Shown piece after piece: positions 22,636 through 33,589 of a stretch of 64,000 nucleotides of DNA (the stretch's first letter is position 1; each line of letters begins with the position of its first letter). Under the pieces are notes generated by a model. That model saw only the letters and a list, made by a program, of their open reading frames with translations, was not told where the DNA came from and searched no databases. The DNA is taken from positions 101,045,291 to 101,109,290 of the forward strand of contig OY740773.1 in assembly GCA_963513935.1 (NCBI GenBank). Reading direction: 5' to 3'. Position numbers and translations under genes: made by a program. Source of the DNA: Aphrophora alni (taxonomy: Eukaryota > Arthropoda > Insecta > Hemiptera > Aphrophoridae).

Positions 22636-22840
22636 CATTATAAAAACACAAACACTCCACAAAAAACAAAACAGACCCAGGATAGTCCAGTTTAATTTAT
22701 TGGGCCCTTCTTCCACACAGTTAAAGTTGCAACTGAATAATGATTATTAAATCTAGAATATCCAGGTGAATCAAATTAAACTGGACTATCCTAGGTCTGT
22801 TTTGTTGTTGCGAAGTGTGTGTGTTTTTAAATGATGGGTG
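22636..22840. repeat. Palindrome with about 65-bp arms
   Basis: The left arm includes AAACAGACCCAGGATAGTCC then AGTTTAATTT (ending about 22698). The right arm includes AAATTAAACTGGACTATCC then TAGGTCTGTTTTGTTG. The loop is about 75 bp. It is unrelated in sequence to the adjoining palindrome P. Confidence 0.85.
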
Positions 22841-22949
22841 TTGTTGTTTTTTTTTACTCATATTTTACTCTATATTACTGGCACTAAGTGGAGAAAATTA
22901 AAATATGGTTCTCTGAATTGTGTTTTTGAGAACTTTACTTGAATATAGA

Positions 22950-22998
22950 TCTGATGATGGCGGACTAGACCGCTGAAACCAGTAAACTGAGGTTACAA
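22950..22998 (+). repeat. H3 hammerhead-like motif
   Basis: Reads GAU-CUGAUGA-U-GGCGG-ACUAGA-CCGCU-GAAACCAGUAAACUG. The CUGANGA and GAAA cores and helix II (GGCGG/CCGCU) are intact. I could not pair a stem I from the flanks, so a functional ribozyme is not supported. Confidence 0.55.
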
Positions 22999-23049
22999 AA
23001 AACAAGGATTGTTAGACAGGTAATATAAAGTGATTTTTATAATTACATT

Positions 23050-23660
23050 AATATATTTTTTTTATAATAATCCATATTTTTCTCTATTTGGCAGATTAAG
23101 GAATAGCATTAATTTTGTTAAAAATTCCAGGAAATTCAAAATGATTTGTTTTCTTTGAAAAAGTAGAATAAACTCTTTCTCTGAAAGAAGGACACTTTAA
23201 TTAATTTTCTAAAATAAAATAGCAATTAGCAAACAAGTGTGCTAAGTTAAGTGGTTAAGTGCATTGATGTGTACTTAACGGACTCAAGTATTGAATCATA
23301 TTACCACGGTAAATATTGTGTTCCATTTTAAAATACTTGTTAGAACGTAGACATGAAGAGGATTCTATGGATATGGGGTCTTATGATTACAACGATACAA
23401 TGCTGTGGGTAACCATGCTCCTTTGCGATATAAAATAGATCTATTTTGAATTATAACATTGAATTTATAGCTAAGAAGGATACTATATTAGAGTTGAACA
23501 GTTGTTGGTTTGTGGGTTCATTTCAGAATACGCTAATGTGAAAGGAGCATTCAATACGTTATGATGTGCTTGAAGTTAACAGAAGTGACCGTTAAATGCC
23601 ATTACTGATGCCTCTAATTTCTGAGCTTCAAACCATAGCATGGAGATGGGCAATCTATTT
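23050..23660. other. Intergenic AT-rich sequence, nothing recognised
   Basis: No supported gene or repeat. Confidence 0.5.
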
Positions 23661-23661
23661 A

Positions 23662-25677
23662 TATACAGAGTGATTGAAACAGATGTCACCGCTGTTTTAT
23701 TTTATAAGTAGAAAAGTTTAAAAAAATTTATAAGTTAACCCCCCCCCCAGGATTTTTTAAGTTAAAATTAGAAGTATTAAAACATTTGTAATGTATTATT
23801 ATGTCATATGTCAATTTATTTGTTTTGTTTTAGTTTGTTGTTAAGAAAAGCTTTATTTTTTATCTTAATATCTTTTTCTGAATCTAAATCATGTTTTGTT
23901 TATTTAAATGTAATAAAAGGAATGGGAAAAAAAACATTTCATATCATCCGGATTTTTTCCAATACGGCGATTAGCTCTAAATTTTCTTATAGGAACCCCT
24001 ATTTTTGGATAAAACCTACTATGTTAAGACTTTTTATTCTTTCGACAATATAGGAGCTACAAGCACTCAAAATGTTTAAAATACAATGTTTAAGGAGTTT
24101 CCGTATTAAAATAGATTAAATGAGTTTTAAAACTAAAACATGGATAGACTGTAAAGTATATAAAATATTAAAAACTTGTAAAGCAACTTTTTGTTTTTGT
24201 TTTTAATATTTTTCAAATCAAATTTACTAAATAATATCACTACTGACAATTATGACGGTAAGTCATTTTAATTAAATTATTATCAATAGTCGGACTGGCG
24301 ATAACAAAAAATAAAGAACTGTCACGGGACCCCTGCGAATGTGAAACATCAAAATTCGATTTTTATGAAAAGTATGCAAATGAAAAATTGGCACTTGAAG
24401 GAAATAATAAATGTTTAGATTCATAAATACGTTCATTTGTAAATAAAAGGATTATTATATTTTTACAAAAATAATCACAAATTATCAGGACAATCTGTAT
24501 GGGGTTAGGAATCTGTTTAGAGCTACGAGAAATTATTTTATGATTTTTATTCAGTTTTAAAAACTAGGTAAAAATTGTTTTTTTATATAATTATTTTTAG
24601 TCTTATGAACAAATTTGACTTTTGATAAAAATTATCAAAATAAATAAAGTATCGAAATGTGCCCAAAATATACTTACAAAATATGGGGGGGGGGAATGAT
24701 ATAGATTTTATCATCATTGTATAACTACTTTCTTTAACGTAGAAGATCAGAAAATCGATATATCCCCTAAAAACTCGATTTAATAATTAATCGCATAAAT
24801 TTCTCTATGTGTGTGATAAAGACAAATTTAAAACTTCAATACATACTGTATATATTTCGATACACAAACAACGTCAGCTGTTTTCAAATACATTAGCCTA
24901 TATTTTATATAGGTTAGGCTGAGTGTAAATATAAACAGATATTTTGGCAATATATCAAGTACGCTGTAATAGAATGTGTGATATCAGAGAGAGTGTTTCC
25001 TACAGGTAGGAGAAAGTATGGTTTCTGTTTATTTACAAATAAAACAGTCATTTTTAGGCTTGTATTTATTTTAGTTTTTAATTCATTGTACAATACGGCA
25101 GTGATGTACGACAATGCTTGGACAATGTTTTTCCGAGTAGATAGATAGGCGCTGTGGAATGTTCAGCAAGGTCTCCTGACCTTAATCCAACAGACTATTT
25201 CTTTTGGGGTCACATGGAAAACCTTGTTTATGTAATTAGGCCAACTGACGTCAATGACCTACAGGGTAGAATTTTACAAAAAGCTAAATCCATCCAAGAA
25301 AATCAGTTTTTTACAAACGGCTAGTACACTGCCAAATCACCGAAGGTCGCCAATTTTGGCACTTGTTACATTAAAACAGGTAAGAGAAACAGGTAAGAGA
25401 CATAATTATATTTTCCCTGTAACTTTTGCCAGGGATGTACTACAGACCTTTTGGAGGTACCATTATTTTTCTTTTGCATAGACTTTTCCAATGATATGTC
25501 ACAAAATAGGGGTTGACATTTAAAATATGAAAGTTGCCCCCTTTACCCCCCTTCAAAATGGGACAAAAATTTCAACAGAAAAAGTGTTGTAATAGGTATT
25601 GTAGAGGTTTTACGTTGATAGAGAAATCCATTAAAATTATATCGACGTGTATCACGACTTATTTTACACTCTGTATA
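23662..25677 (+). mobile_element. Tc1/mariner-clan DNA transposon, degenerate
   Basis: Terminal sequence TATACAGAGTG at 23662 is mirrored by CACTCTGTATA at 25667-25677. TA flanks fit TA target duplication, and the length of 2.0 kb is right for the clan. The only recognisable coding block is the DDE C-terminal part at 25150-25321. The left two thirds is broken sequence carrying C and G runs (23739-23748, 24685-24694). A repeat fragment near 23955 (TTCCAATACGGCGATTAGC) appears to be a separate insertion. The TIR similarity is short (about 11 bp), so the boundaries are moderately sure. Confidence 0.6.
25150..25321 (+). pseudogene. DDE transposase fragment, third catalytic Asp region
   Basis: The plus frame reads GAVECSARSPDLNPTDYFFW, then GHMENLVYVIRPTDVNDLQG, and stops at TAG. 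RSPDLNPxDYFFWG is the highly conserved block around the third catalytic acidic residue of an arthropod Tc1/mariner-clan transposase family. The GGHFxHLL end is missing and the upstream D1/D2 blocks were not found. Part of the element at 23662-25677. Confidence 0.75.
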
Positions 25678-25679
25678 TA

Positions 25680-26010
25680 CTAGAGGGTGTTTGATAAAAT
25701 AAGAATGCGACATTTATTTCCTTAAATGAAAGTGACATAAATATGATGTTACAATGACATATGAAACCGCCGTGATGTATATCTACGTCTCTACCCCTTA
25801 CCGAGGGCGGGGGTTATATATTGCGGCATGTTTTTACAAACGTTTGCTACACATGTAATAATAACGTACCGACACAACCACTCTGTACCACCTTTATACA
25901 TTACGGTACTTTAAATGTAATAACTACACGCATTAATAATATTCTAGGATTAAATTACCGAAACACGAGTGAACTTAATGTCCCTCTCTATAATCAAATA
26001 ATAAAAATAT
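25680..26010. other. Intergenic sequence, nothing recognised
   Basis: A 63-residue plus frame (25821-26012) shows no known motif. No RNA gene or repeat was identified. Confidence 0.45.
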
Positions 26011-26014
26011 AAAA

Positions 26015-26125
26015 AATATTGCAAAACCATCCTCCCTCCACACATCCCCAAATCAAATTAAAGCTAGTCGTCAAAAAAAAAAACTTCGATAGTTGTGAAT
26101 CAAAAAGTGAAACTAACTGGGACGC
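26015..26125 (+). repeat. Dispersed repeat family E, copy 3
   Basis: Blocks CACATCCCCAAATCAAATTA and AGCTAGTCGTCAAAAA, then GTTGTGAATCAAAAAGTGAA. It directly precedes foldback family F. Confidence 0.65.
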
Positions 26126-26143
26126 CAAATTTGAAAACGCATT

Positions 26144-27169
26144 TATACAGGGTGAGTTTTAAGTCCCCACCAACCCTACATTTTTTTTATATGGTCAAAG
26201 TTAGATAATTAAACTCCGCATATCCGTATTGGACTTAAATACCTTGGTTTTAATGTACTCACTGACTGTCAATGGAGGACAGCAAACAGCAAGTCAGAAG
26301 AAAATCTTAAATAAAAGCATAGGTCGATATGTACGTCAAACTAAAGGTCTTTCTTAGTTTAAAATTTGCAAGAGATCGTGCTAGAACCGCTTTTTACCGC
26401 CCTACTTTTTAAAAAGTTTTCCCCAGAATGTTTCCTTACAAGCTGTTAAACACCTGAAAGAACTATCGTTTATGGCGTTAAACAAAATTAGACGAACACC
26501 GGAGGTACAAGATCTAGAAGTTAACTAAAAATGTTAAAGAGAAGAGGGTCAAGTGATATCACTTTTATCACCGCCATTTTAAGCTAAAAAATATAGTGCA
26601 ATCGCAATTAAAAAAAGGGAGAATTATTAATTTGTTTTTAATTTATTTTCTACACAATTTGTGGTCCCATTATTTTATTTTAACAACATTTCCAGTTATG
26701 ATAATTTAAACTGCTTTCCAGTTTAAAAAATGGGAAAAATTGGAAATTAGAATTTTTACTTACGGTATTAGGCATTTAATTGATTGAGAGATAGTGTAAT
26801 AATTTAGGAACTAAATACAGGCTAATTGTTGTGTTACAGTTAATAAAAGTAGATGTGCTGGTAATAAACGGCGTATTCTTTTGTAAACTTTAAAACTCCG
26901 TCATTTTCGATATGATAAACCTTTTAAAATTCCCTTTGCAGCACTGTGCTCTACTAACAAAGACCTTTAATTTGATGTACATATCAACATATGCTCTTAT
27001 TTGAGATTTTTCCTGACTTCCTGTGGGCCTTCCTCCATTAAAGTTGAACAGTCTGTGAACACATTAAAAACAAGCTATTGAGATCCGTTATGGATATGCG
27101 GAGTTTCAATTTTTTTACTTAAACTATATAAAATGGTAGGAGGAATGGATTTATAACTCACCCTGTATA
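26144..27169. mobile_element. 1.03-kb foldback element, family F (complete copy)
   Basis: Ends TATACAGGGTGAG (26144) and CTCACCCTGTATA (to 27169). The arms are about 275-300 bp (26144-26420 and 26870-27169) and share ATATCCGTATTGGA-like, CGATATGTAC-like, TTAAAGGTCTT and TTTTGTAAACTTTAAAA blocks in opposite orientation. The centre of about 450 bp has no transposase. The TA-bounded ends resemble those of the Tc1/mariner-clan element at 23662, so it may be a non-autonomous relative (inference). Other members are at 3843-4150, 43250-43410 and 44570-45255. Confidence 0.85.
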
Positions 27170-28440
27170 TTTAAATAAAGTACTAAACTTGCCTCATTGG
27201 AGCCTTTGATATATTCTTACCGTCAATAGTTTTTTTTATTAAAATCGACTTTTTAATTTATACTTGCTGTTTTTCCACACATGTTTGAGCCATTATTAAC
27301 ATTTGATAATTCACTAACATGCCATACTTGTTTATTTGTTTTGACAAATGTCATTTTTGGAGCTATACACATTGCTTGGATCTATACAGGCTACATTTTA
27401 GCAAATCTTTACAAACGAATTTGAGAATATCATAATATTTAACATTTTTCACTAACATAAAATGTTGATATTTCGTATTATATCGAGTGATCCACTAGTC
27501 TTCATACAAACAACTTGATAACGTTTCTTACAATACAGTCTTTTATACAATAGACAGATTGCAAAATATGTTAGACAGTTATCCTGCAAGGTTTGGTACA
27601 GAATCAACTTGAACCCCCAGTCACGATGAAGATCTTGCAAAACATAGCACAAGATTCGATGATACGTTGCCTAAGATGAGCAACGTCTCAGATCTTTTCC
27701 TGATAAACCGTAGCATGAAGGTATCCCCAGAGGTAAAATCAAAGCAAATGAGATCTGGAGATCGCGCTGTACCATTTCATGTAATGTTAGAACTTCACAC
27801 AAAAAAATCAGTTATAATTTTTACAATAATACCTCCCACAATTGTTTAACTTACACCTACCGCATCGTGTAACAGATGTAATGCATACATGTAAACACGA
27901 TTCGTCCATTTGTCGTTATCTCTAAACATAATGATAAGGCTTATCACAACAATGACTGATTCTCACGCAATCACTTCCTTTATTTGTAACATCAACCCAA
28001 ACTTCTCTCTTTTGCTTTTCACACAGTGGTAATGACGTACGATATTTTTTTTTTAATAAGTTATTGAAGCTCATATCATCACTGTTGGGATAATGGCTAA
28101 AGTTTTTAAGCTAACTAACTAAATTATGAAAAATTAATTAAATAAAACTAAGCTAAGACAATATTTCCGAAAGTGAAATACATACGATAATGAGTTTCAA
28201 ATTTAAACTATTTACAAAAATTAGGAGAACAGCTGTACACTTTTGGAATTTCGGTACGACACTGATTCAAACCCAACAAATCGAAGGAGGAAGATAGATT
28301 AGCCACTACCAATAGAACCTTACGATAACAGAATTAATTCATCAAGACTCCTTGAGAGATTATCCTTTTCTCAATCGCAACTAGGTAATCCGTTGTGGGC
28401 AAAAAGTTGTATCGCAGTAAATGAAGGGGTAGCGAAAGAA
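27170..28440. other. Intergenic AT-rich sequence, nothing recognised
   Basis: Frames of 60-66 residues at 27452-27652 (minus) and 27667-27849 (plus) carry no domain. The stretch near 28055-28085 loosely resembles the upstream part of the H1 repeat but has no hairpin. Confidence 0.45.
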
Positions 28441-28835
28441 AAACAAATACAATTTATTTCCAAATATTTTATTTAAACCTGCTTGTTACAAAAATTTAAA
28501 TAAACATTTAAACGCCTACTCCTAAACAATGTTTATTTATATAAGTAATAAACAATCATCGCAAACATTTGTAACTGTCCCACTCTAAATTAGCATAAGA
28601 TTTTGTTACTTTACTTGAACATTCAACTGTACTTACGATCTCATGGAACGACCCTTGTAATTACAAAGTATGCTTCCAAATCACTTTCATTGTAAACGTT
28701 TTCCCGAACGGTTTCTGTACCACTTAACACCGATAAGAAAGCTGCCAACAAGTAATCACACATAAAAAGTTTAACAATCAGGAACAATCAGTAGACGATA
28801 GGAAGAGAGGAGGAAATCTCTCAAGATGAAACAGA
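28440..28835 (+). repeat. Dispersed repeat family G, copy 2
   Basis: Matches 36335-36740 in the same orientation and 1390-1800 in reverse. Shared blocks: ATAAACATTTAAACGCCTAC, CTAAATTAGCATAAG, TTTTGTTACTTTACTTGAAC and TTTTCCCGAACGGTTTCTGT. Confidence 0.85.
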
Positions 28836-28839
28836 CTAT

Positions 28840-29580
28840 CAATACAGTTTGGATAAAACAATAGCTATCAAGTGTTTTCTTCTTAATATGAAATAATAAG
28901 TGTTGAAGGATTTGAATAAGTTTTGTATTAAATAATGAAATCACCTACATGCAACGGATATCACGCAAATTAGCTTTCTGTTTTCGATTGTTCGAAGACT
29001 TACGTAAATGTATCCACTATGTAAAACTATGCATCCAGTCTTATTTAAATAAACTTGGTTTTTTGATTAATTTACCATAATTTTAAAAGCGTGACTAAAA
29101 TTCTTACGGCTATTAATAGAGATACTACACAGTAGCGAATCTTACTAACGAAAGCCAAAATCACGGCGAAGAGAAGCCGATTTTCTGACCACACATTACT
29201 CGACGGAATGCCATCTGGCAGGCCAGGACCAGAATGATGGAATAAGGATTTATTTAATTTTTATAATAGGTATTAAGCACTTGGAAGAATGGTTTAAATC
29301 ATCCTGCGAATTTGGTATTTACACTTTTCTTGAAGTTACCGTCATTTTAAAGTTACAGTAATCAAGTAGAAGTACACCTCTTGAAGAGCGGAGTCTTATA
29401 AGACTCATTTTCAGAGCTTAAAATTGTCACTAATTGTCTTCTTTAACTATTCAACAATACTAAAGCCGATGTGAAACTCACGATTAGTTAGGAGTAATTA
29501 TGAGTTGAATTCGATCACAAAATGTTTCGGTATTGTATTGTAAAATAAGACTATAAATATAAGCAATAAATTTGTTCAAT
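28840..29580. other. Intergenic AT-rich sequence, nothing recognised
   Basis: No supported gene or repeat. Confidence 0.5.
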
Positions 29581-29587
29581 GTCCATG

Positions 29588-29656
29588 TAAGTAATAGTTT
29601 AGTTATTGTAGCTCATGTATCACTGAGGATGGCGACTTTGTCGTTGAAACGCGTTT
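29588..29656 (+). repeat. H1 hammerhead-like repeat, copy d, 5' part
   Basis: TAGTTTAGTTATTGTAGCTC, then GUAUCA, CUGAGGA, GGCGAC/GUCGUU, GAAAC and GCGUUUG. The repeat stops at the left end of the foldback element (29657), so the 3' strand of stem I is lost. The rest of the tail resumes at about 30681-30760. Confidence 0.85.
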
Positions 29657-30680
29657 GCCCTACTATAAAGTATTGCCATTTTCTACTTTTTTAATCATAA
29701 AAAATAGTAATTTGATTCAAAACCCAACTTATAAGACATCATTTTTTTCAGGAAAGTGCATAGAATTTATCTGGGTAAAGAAAAGTTTTTTTAGATGTTT
29801 CATTTTTGGAGTAAGTAAGTCAGGAATCAAAATATTTGCAAAAAAGTAAGTGAAAACCCTGCAGAAAAGCGTATATGTATCATACACATTAAAAAAAAAT
29901 TCAAGTTAAACAAAAGTTTTTTAATATAGTTCTTAATAGATGTTTTAAGAATGATGTTTAGATGTTTCTTAATAGATGTCTTTCAAGATGTTGATTTTGC
30001 TTTGTTTGTTATTTGTAATTGTATTATGTAATAATAAATAAAATATAAATATATATATATATATATATAGTTCTGAAAAGAAGTTGTTAAAAAAAAAATT
30101 TATAATTTTTATTACGAAAATATTTTTTTACATAAAAAAAAATCGAAAATCGCTAAAAATGTTATGCCTATTTTTAAAAATTCACCAAAAATATAAATAT
30201 TCGGCAAAACATAACTTCTTCATATAATTTTGTTCAGAAATGTACATAGATTTTATGTGTGTAATTCAAAAAAATTTAGATGTAATAATTTTGGAGTTAT
30301 TACGTCAGGAATCAAAAATCAGCGTAATAGCCAAAGCCAAAATTACATAATATATTCTACATTTCCAATTCAAAATTTTGTTTATATTTTTTCATAATAC
30401 ATACAAAAGTTTTGTAATATAGTTGTGAATAGAAGTTGTTAAAAAAAATAATTTCAAAAAATTTTATTACGATTACTTTTTTGCAAATATTTTGATTATT
30501 GACTTACTCACTCCAAAACCGTAACATCTAAAAAAAAAAGTCTTTACTCAGATACTTTTTATGCACTCTCCTGAAAAAAAAAATGATGTCTTATAAGGTG
30601 GGTTTTGAAACAAATTACTATTTTTTATGGTTTAAAAACAATATTAAAAAAGCGGAAAATGGCAATACTTTATAGTAGGC
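29657..30680. mobile_element. 1.02-kb foldback element inserted in an H1 repeat
   Basis: Ends GCCCTACTATAAAGTATTGC (29657) and the complement GCAATACTTTATAGTAGGC (to 30680). The arms are at least 200 bp and share ACTTATAAGACATCATTTTT, GTGCATA and GGAGTAAGTAAGTCA-like blocks in opposite orientation. The arms carry the same unit of about 340 bp that is tandemly repeated inside the piggyBac-like element at 33547. The CCCT ends also recall piggyBac termini, but a TTAA duplication is not clear here. It contains a LINE tail at 29934-30065. Confidence 0.85.
29934..30065 (+). mobile_element. LINE 3'-tail insertion inside the foldback
   Basis: From about 29988 this matches the 3' UTR and tail of the LINE at 55553-56427 (CAAGATGTTGATTTTG, TTTGTTATTTGTAATTGTAT, AATAATAAATAAAATAT), ending in a (TA)n run. 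TATAGTTCT at 29925-29933 and again at 30066-30074 looks like a target-site duplication. The 5' 50 bp do not match and may be filler. The foldback arm sequence is continuous if this block is removed. Confidence 0.8.
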
Positions 30681-30760
30681 GGTTATTAGGTTAAATCTTG
30701 TGTTCGAGTTTTATTTTATATAATAATATCTCACAAATCAAGTTCAATATTTATTTACAC
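30681..30760 (+). repeat. H1 repeat copy d, 3' part
   Basis: AAATCTTGTGTTCGAGTTTT, ATATCTCACAAATCAAG and TTCAATATTTAT match the tail of H1 copies b and c and continue the 5' part at 29588-29656 across the foldback insertion. Confidence 0.75.
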
Positions 30761-30944
30761 ATCCAATATGATATACTTGTTTCTTCTCATAATTTTGTTA
30801 AGTCAAAATGTTTACCAACATGGATATGCAAATGTGTATTTGAATTTAGCCACTACAGATTTGCTGATGACAATGTCGAATATATTTCAATTAGATTAAA
30901 ACTTAATTGAACACTAAATACAACAACAAAAATAACACATTGTC

Positions 30945-31165
30945 ATCATTTAACCGGATAATTTGTACAACATTGAATGCACGACAGTCTCCAGTGACTA
31001 TCAAGTACCTCTGCGTACTCATGCAGTTGCCATGTTCTGAAAATAATTGTGACACAATAATGCAGATGTGAAGATTGAATATAATAAAATTTCTCAGTTA
31101 CTTTCCTCACTCTATAAATAGAAGTAAGTATTATGATGATGAAAATATCAGTGTTGGGATTAGCG
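30945..31165 (-). repeat. Dispersed repeat family K, copy 2 (minus)
   Basis: Reverse complement of 2870-3120, with shared GTCTCCAGTGACTAT, AAAATAATTGTGACAC and CTTCCTCACTCTATAAATAG-like blocks. Confidence 0.7.
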
Positions 31166-31169
31166 TGGA

Positions 31170-32198
31170 TTTCATGACGAGTCTAAAAAGTGTTTCTGTT
31201 TTTTAAAAGTCTTCCTGTGTATATAATTTTTATTATTTCAGCAGTAATGTTTCAGAAACCTTTGAAACCCTGAACTAATTTTGTTACACATTGTTTGTAG
31301 TATTTTTGAGATACTAATAACGCATTAAAACTACAAAGTGTATTTGATAAGTACTTAAAACTCTGAGAGCTGATTCCTTAAGTTAAATAACAAAAAACTC
31401 CATATAACTATAGAAATGGATGAGTTCAGATTTGGTGAACTCGTTTTTTATATAATCATTAACCCGCATACGAAAACAAAATTTTATTTTTAAAGTTGGA
31501 ACCGTTTAAAGTCTTTCATATTTCGAACCCTGTTGAAATATTTTGTTCGTTAAACTACAAACAGCATCTTTTGTTTGTTTTGATATCTATGTAACTGCAG
31601 AAAAGGAAGATTACATATAATCACTTGATAAATTCTTAAATTTTGACGTAATATTATAATACATTGGGTTTCTTAGCACCTTAACGTAACCACTCGTAAG
31701 ACCTTCAGAAGTCTCAAATCGTGAGATTTTGTCTAACGATAGTGGGACCCTCTCAAATAAGACCAAAGAAGTCTTTTTGCAAGTCATACTTATGAGCTCT
31801 GACTGCTCTAACCTCTCCCGTTTCATGACAAGTCTCAAGATTTCGCAAGTGATGATCGCCGAGTAGCTAAAGTATTTATTTTTTGATGTTGCATAAAGTG
31901 ACGTATTGTAGGCTGCTTATTTTATTTAGTCACACCTAAATTGATATAAGAAGCTTTTAGACGAGATATAGGCTCTAATATTTATAGTTATAAATGATTA
32001 AATTTTAACAATACTGCATTATTATTTGTTACAGATATATAGTAACTATAATTACCTTTTATAAATTACGTCAAATTTTAAGAATTTATCAAGTGAATGT
32101 TGTAAGTGCGCACACCTTGCCTTTCTGCAGTCGCACATACATAAAAATGTTTTAAAGTAATTATTTGGTAGTGCAATTAATTTTTACTTTTTAGTACG

Positions 32199-32203
<5 letters not shown>
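31170..32203. other. Intergenic AT-rich sequence, nothing recognised
   Basis: A 75-residue minus frame (31611-31838) has ordinary composition but no motif I recognise and no repeat partner in the window. Confidence 0.45.

Positions 32204-32258
<55 letters not shown>
32204..32258. repeat. (TA)n microsatellite
   Basis: A pure TA run of about 27 units. Confidence 0.97.
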
Positions 32259-32259
<1 letters not shown>

Positions 32260-32261
<2 letters not shown>

Positions 32262-33540
32262 ATCTTTGATTTAAGTTTTTTGTATCTTTGAGAAAAGCAA
32301 GTTTAAAAGAAAAAGACAATTCTACTCTTTAGTCATACTTTAATTTATCATACAAAGCATAAGTTTCATTGCTAGGTAAACTTTAATTTTCAAAGATAAC
32401 TGTATTTATTTAAATTCCTCATAAAGATGAAATTCACTCACCCTTAATTTCCACACTAGGGGGGAATTTTCACAAAAGTAAAAGTAGAATATTGTATTCT
32501 CATCCAAGCTTAGTAACTGAGCAAAATTGCATTAATGGTCAGGAAGTGTATTAAATGGAGGATGTGAGATTCCAACATACACGTCGCGTATTGTGAGTTA
32601 AAGAGGAGCAAGTAATTAAAAATAATTTCTTAATGTTGATTACAACACCCAGAAGTTCAAAATACCAGTCGTGCTTTTTTATCACAACACGTTACATCTT
32701 ATACCACTACTCATATTAATAATTTTCTGCCTAAATACTCATATTTTCGTTAACAAATATTTGATCTCCATTCTGTTCTTAAAAGTCCTCGTGTCGATCG
32801 ATAACATACTATTTATAACTGATAACCAGAAATGATTAAGAATCTAAATGATGATAAAGAAAAAATTGAACAATGTATTGATAATGAGTATCATAACGGA
32901 AATATAAATATGTTTTAACTTAATTAGGATAAAGATCAAAATATATTAATATAAAAGGTTAAAAAATATACAAATTAAAGATATTACAACGAATTTTAAA
33001 ATTATTCATGATTAGATCACACAAGTGAGCACGTTTGAGACATAAGGTGGCAAATAAAAATGAGGAAATATTGACATCATAAACTGGGTGTTGCAGTTAA
33101 TTTCCAAAAATGTTGTGTTATATTTGTATCGATAACCCAATCTGCGAAAAATAACGAAAAATAAATACAATAATGTGATTTTTATTTAAAAAGTGAAACA
33201 ATATCTTCCTTTAAAAGGTTTAATTTTGCAATATTTAAAAAAAGATTTAATTTTGTAATCTTTAAAATTGTAAGCTGTATTTTTTTGTAAATCTAATTAA
33301 GGACAAAATTCAAACGGTTGCAGTTTCTAAATTGTACAAAATAAAGTCCTGGTTTTTTGTATACCGGTTATACGTTACATTAAAAAAAAAATGCATATAT
33401 CTAATATGTATTATATATCTCATCTAATTCAATGGTTATAGTTTTTATAATCGAAAACAAAAACCAACAAACGAGAAACTAATTGTTTTTGATTTATTTT
33501 TAAAGGAACTTTTCTCTTTATTTGTCGTTAGAAACTGCCT
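32260..33540. other. Intergenic AT-rich sequence, nothing recognised
   Basis: Very AT-rich, with no ORF of note and no RNA or repeat identified. Confidence 0.5.
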
Positions 33541-33589
33541 CTTTAACCCTCCAACTGTTCAATGTTAAAGGTTTTATTTTCTTAAAAAA

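Larger units (their letters stand above)
22050..23045. mobile_element. Composite foldback with two inner palindromes
   Basis: The outer arms are 22050-22240 and 22868-23045, sharing among others GATCTGATGATGGCGG, AACTTTACTTGA-like and CACTAAGTGGAGAAAATTAA blocks. The 630-bp interior holds two unrelated palindromes side by side, 22261-22569 and 22636-22840. No transposase is present. The outer arms carry the H3 hammerhead-like motif (see separate entry). The structure looks like one foldback element that received further palindromic insertions. Confidence 0.8.

Noticed and set aside
28055..28085. Seventh H1 ribozyme-like copy
   Set aside because: Only the upstream GAAGCTCAT...ATCACTG part resembles the family; the hairpin and GAAAC are absent.
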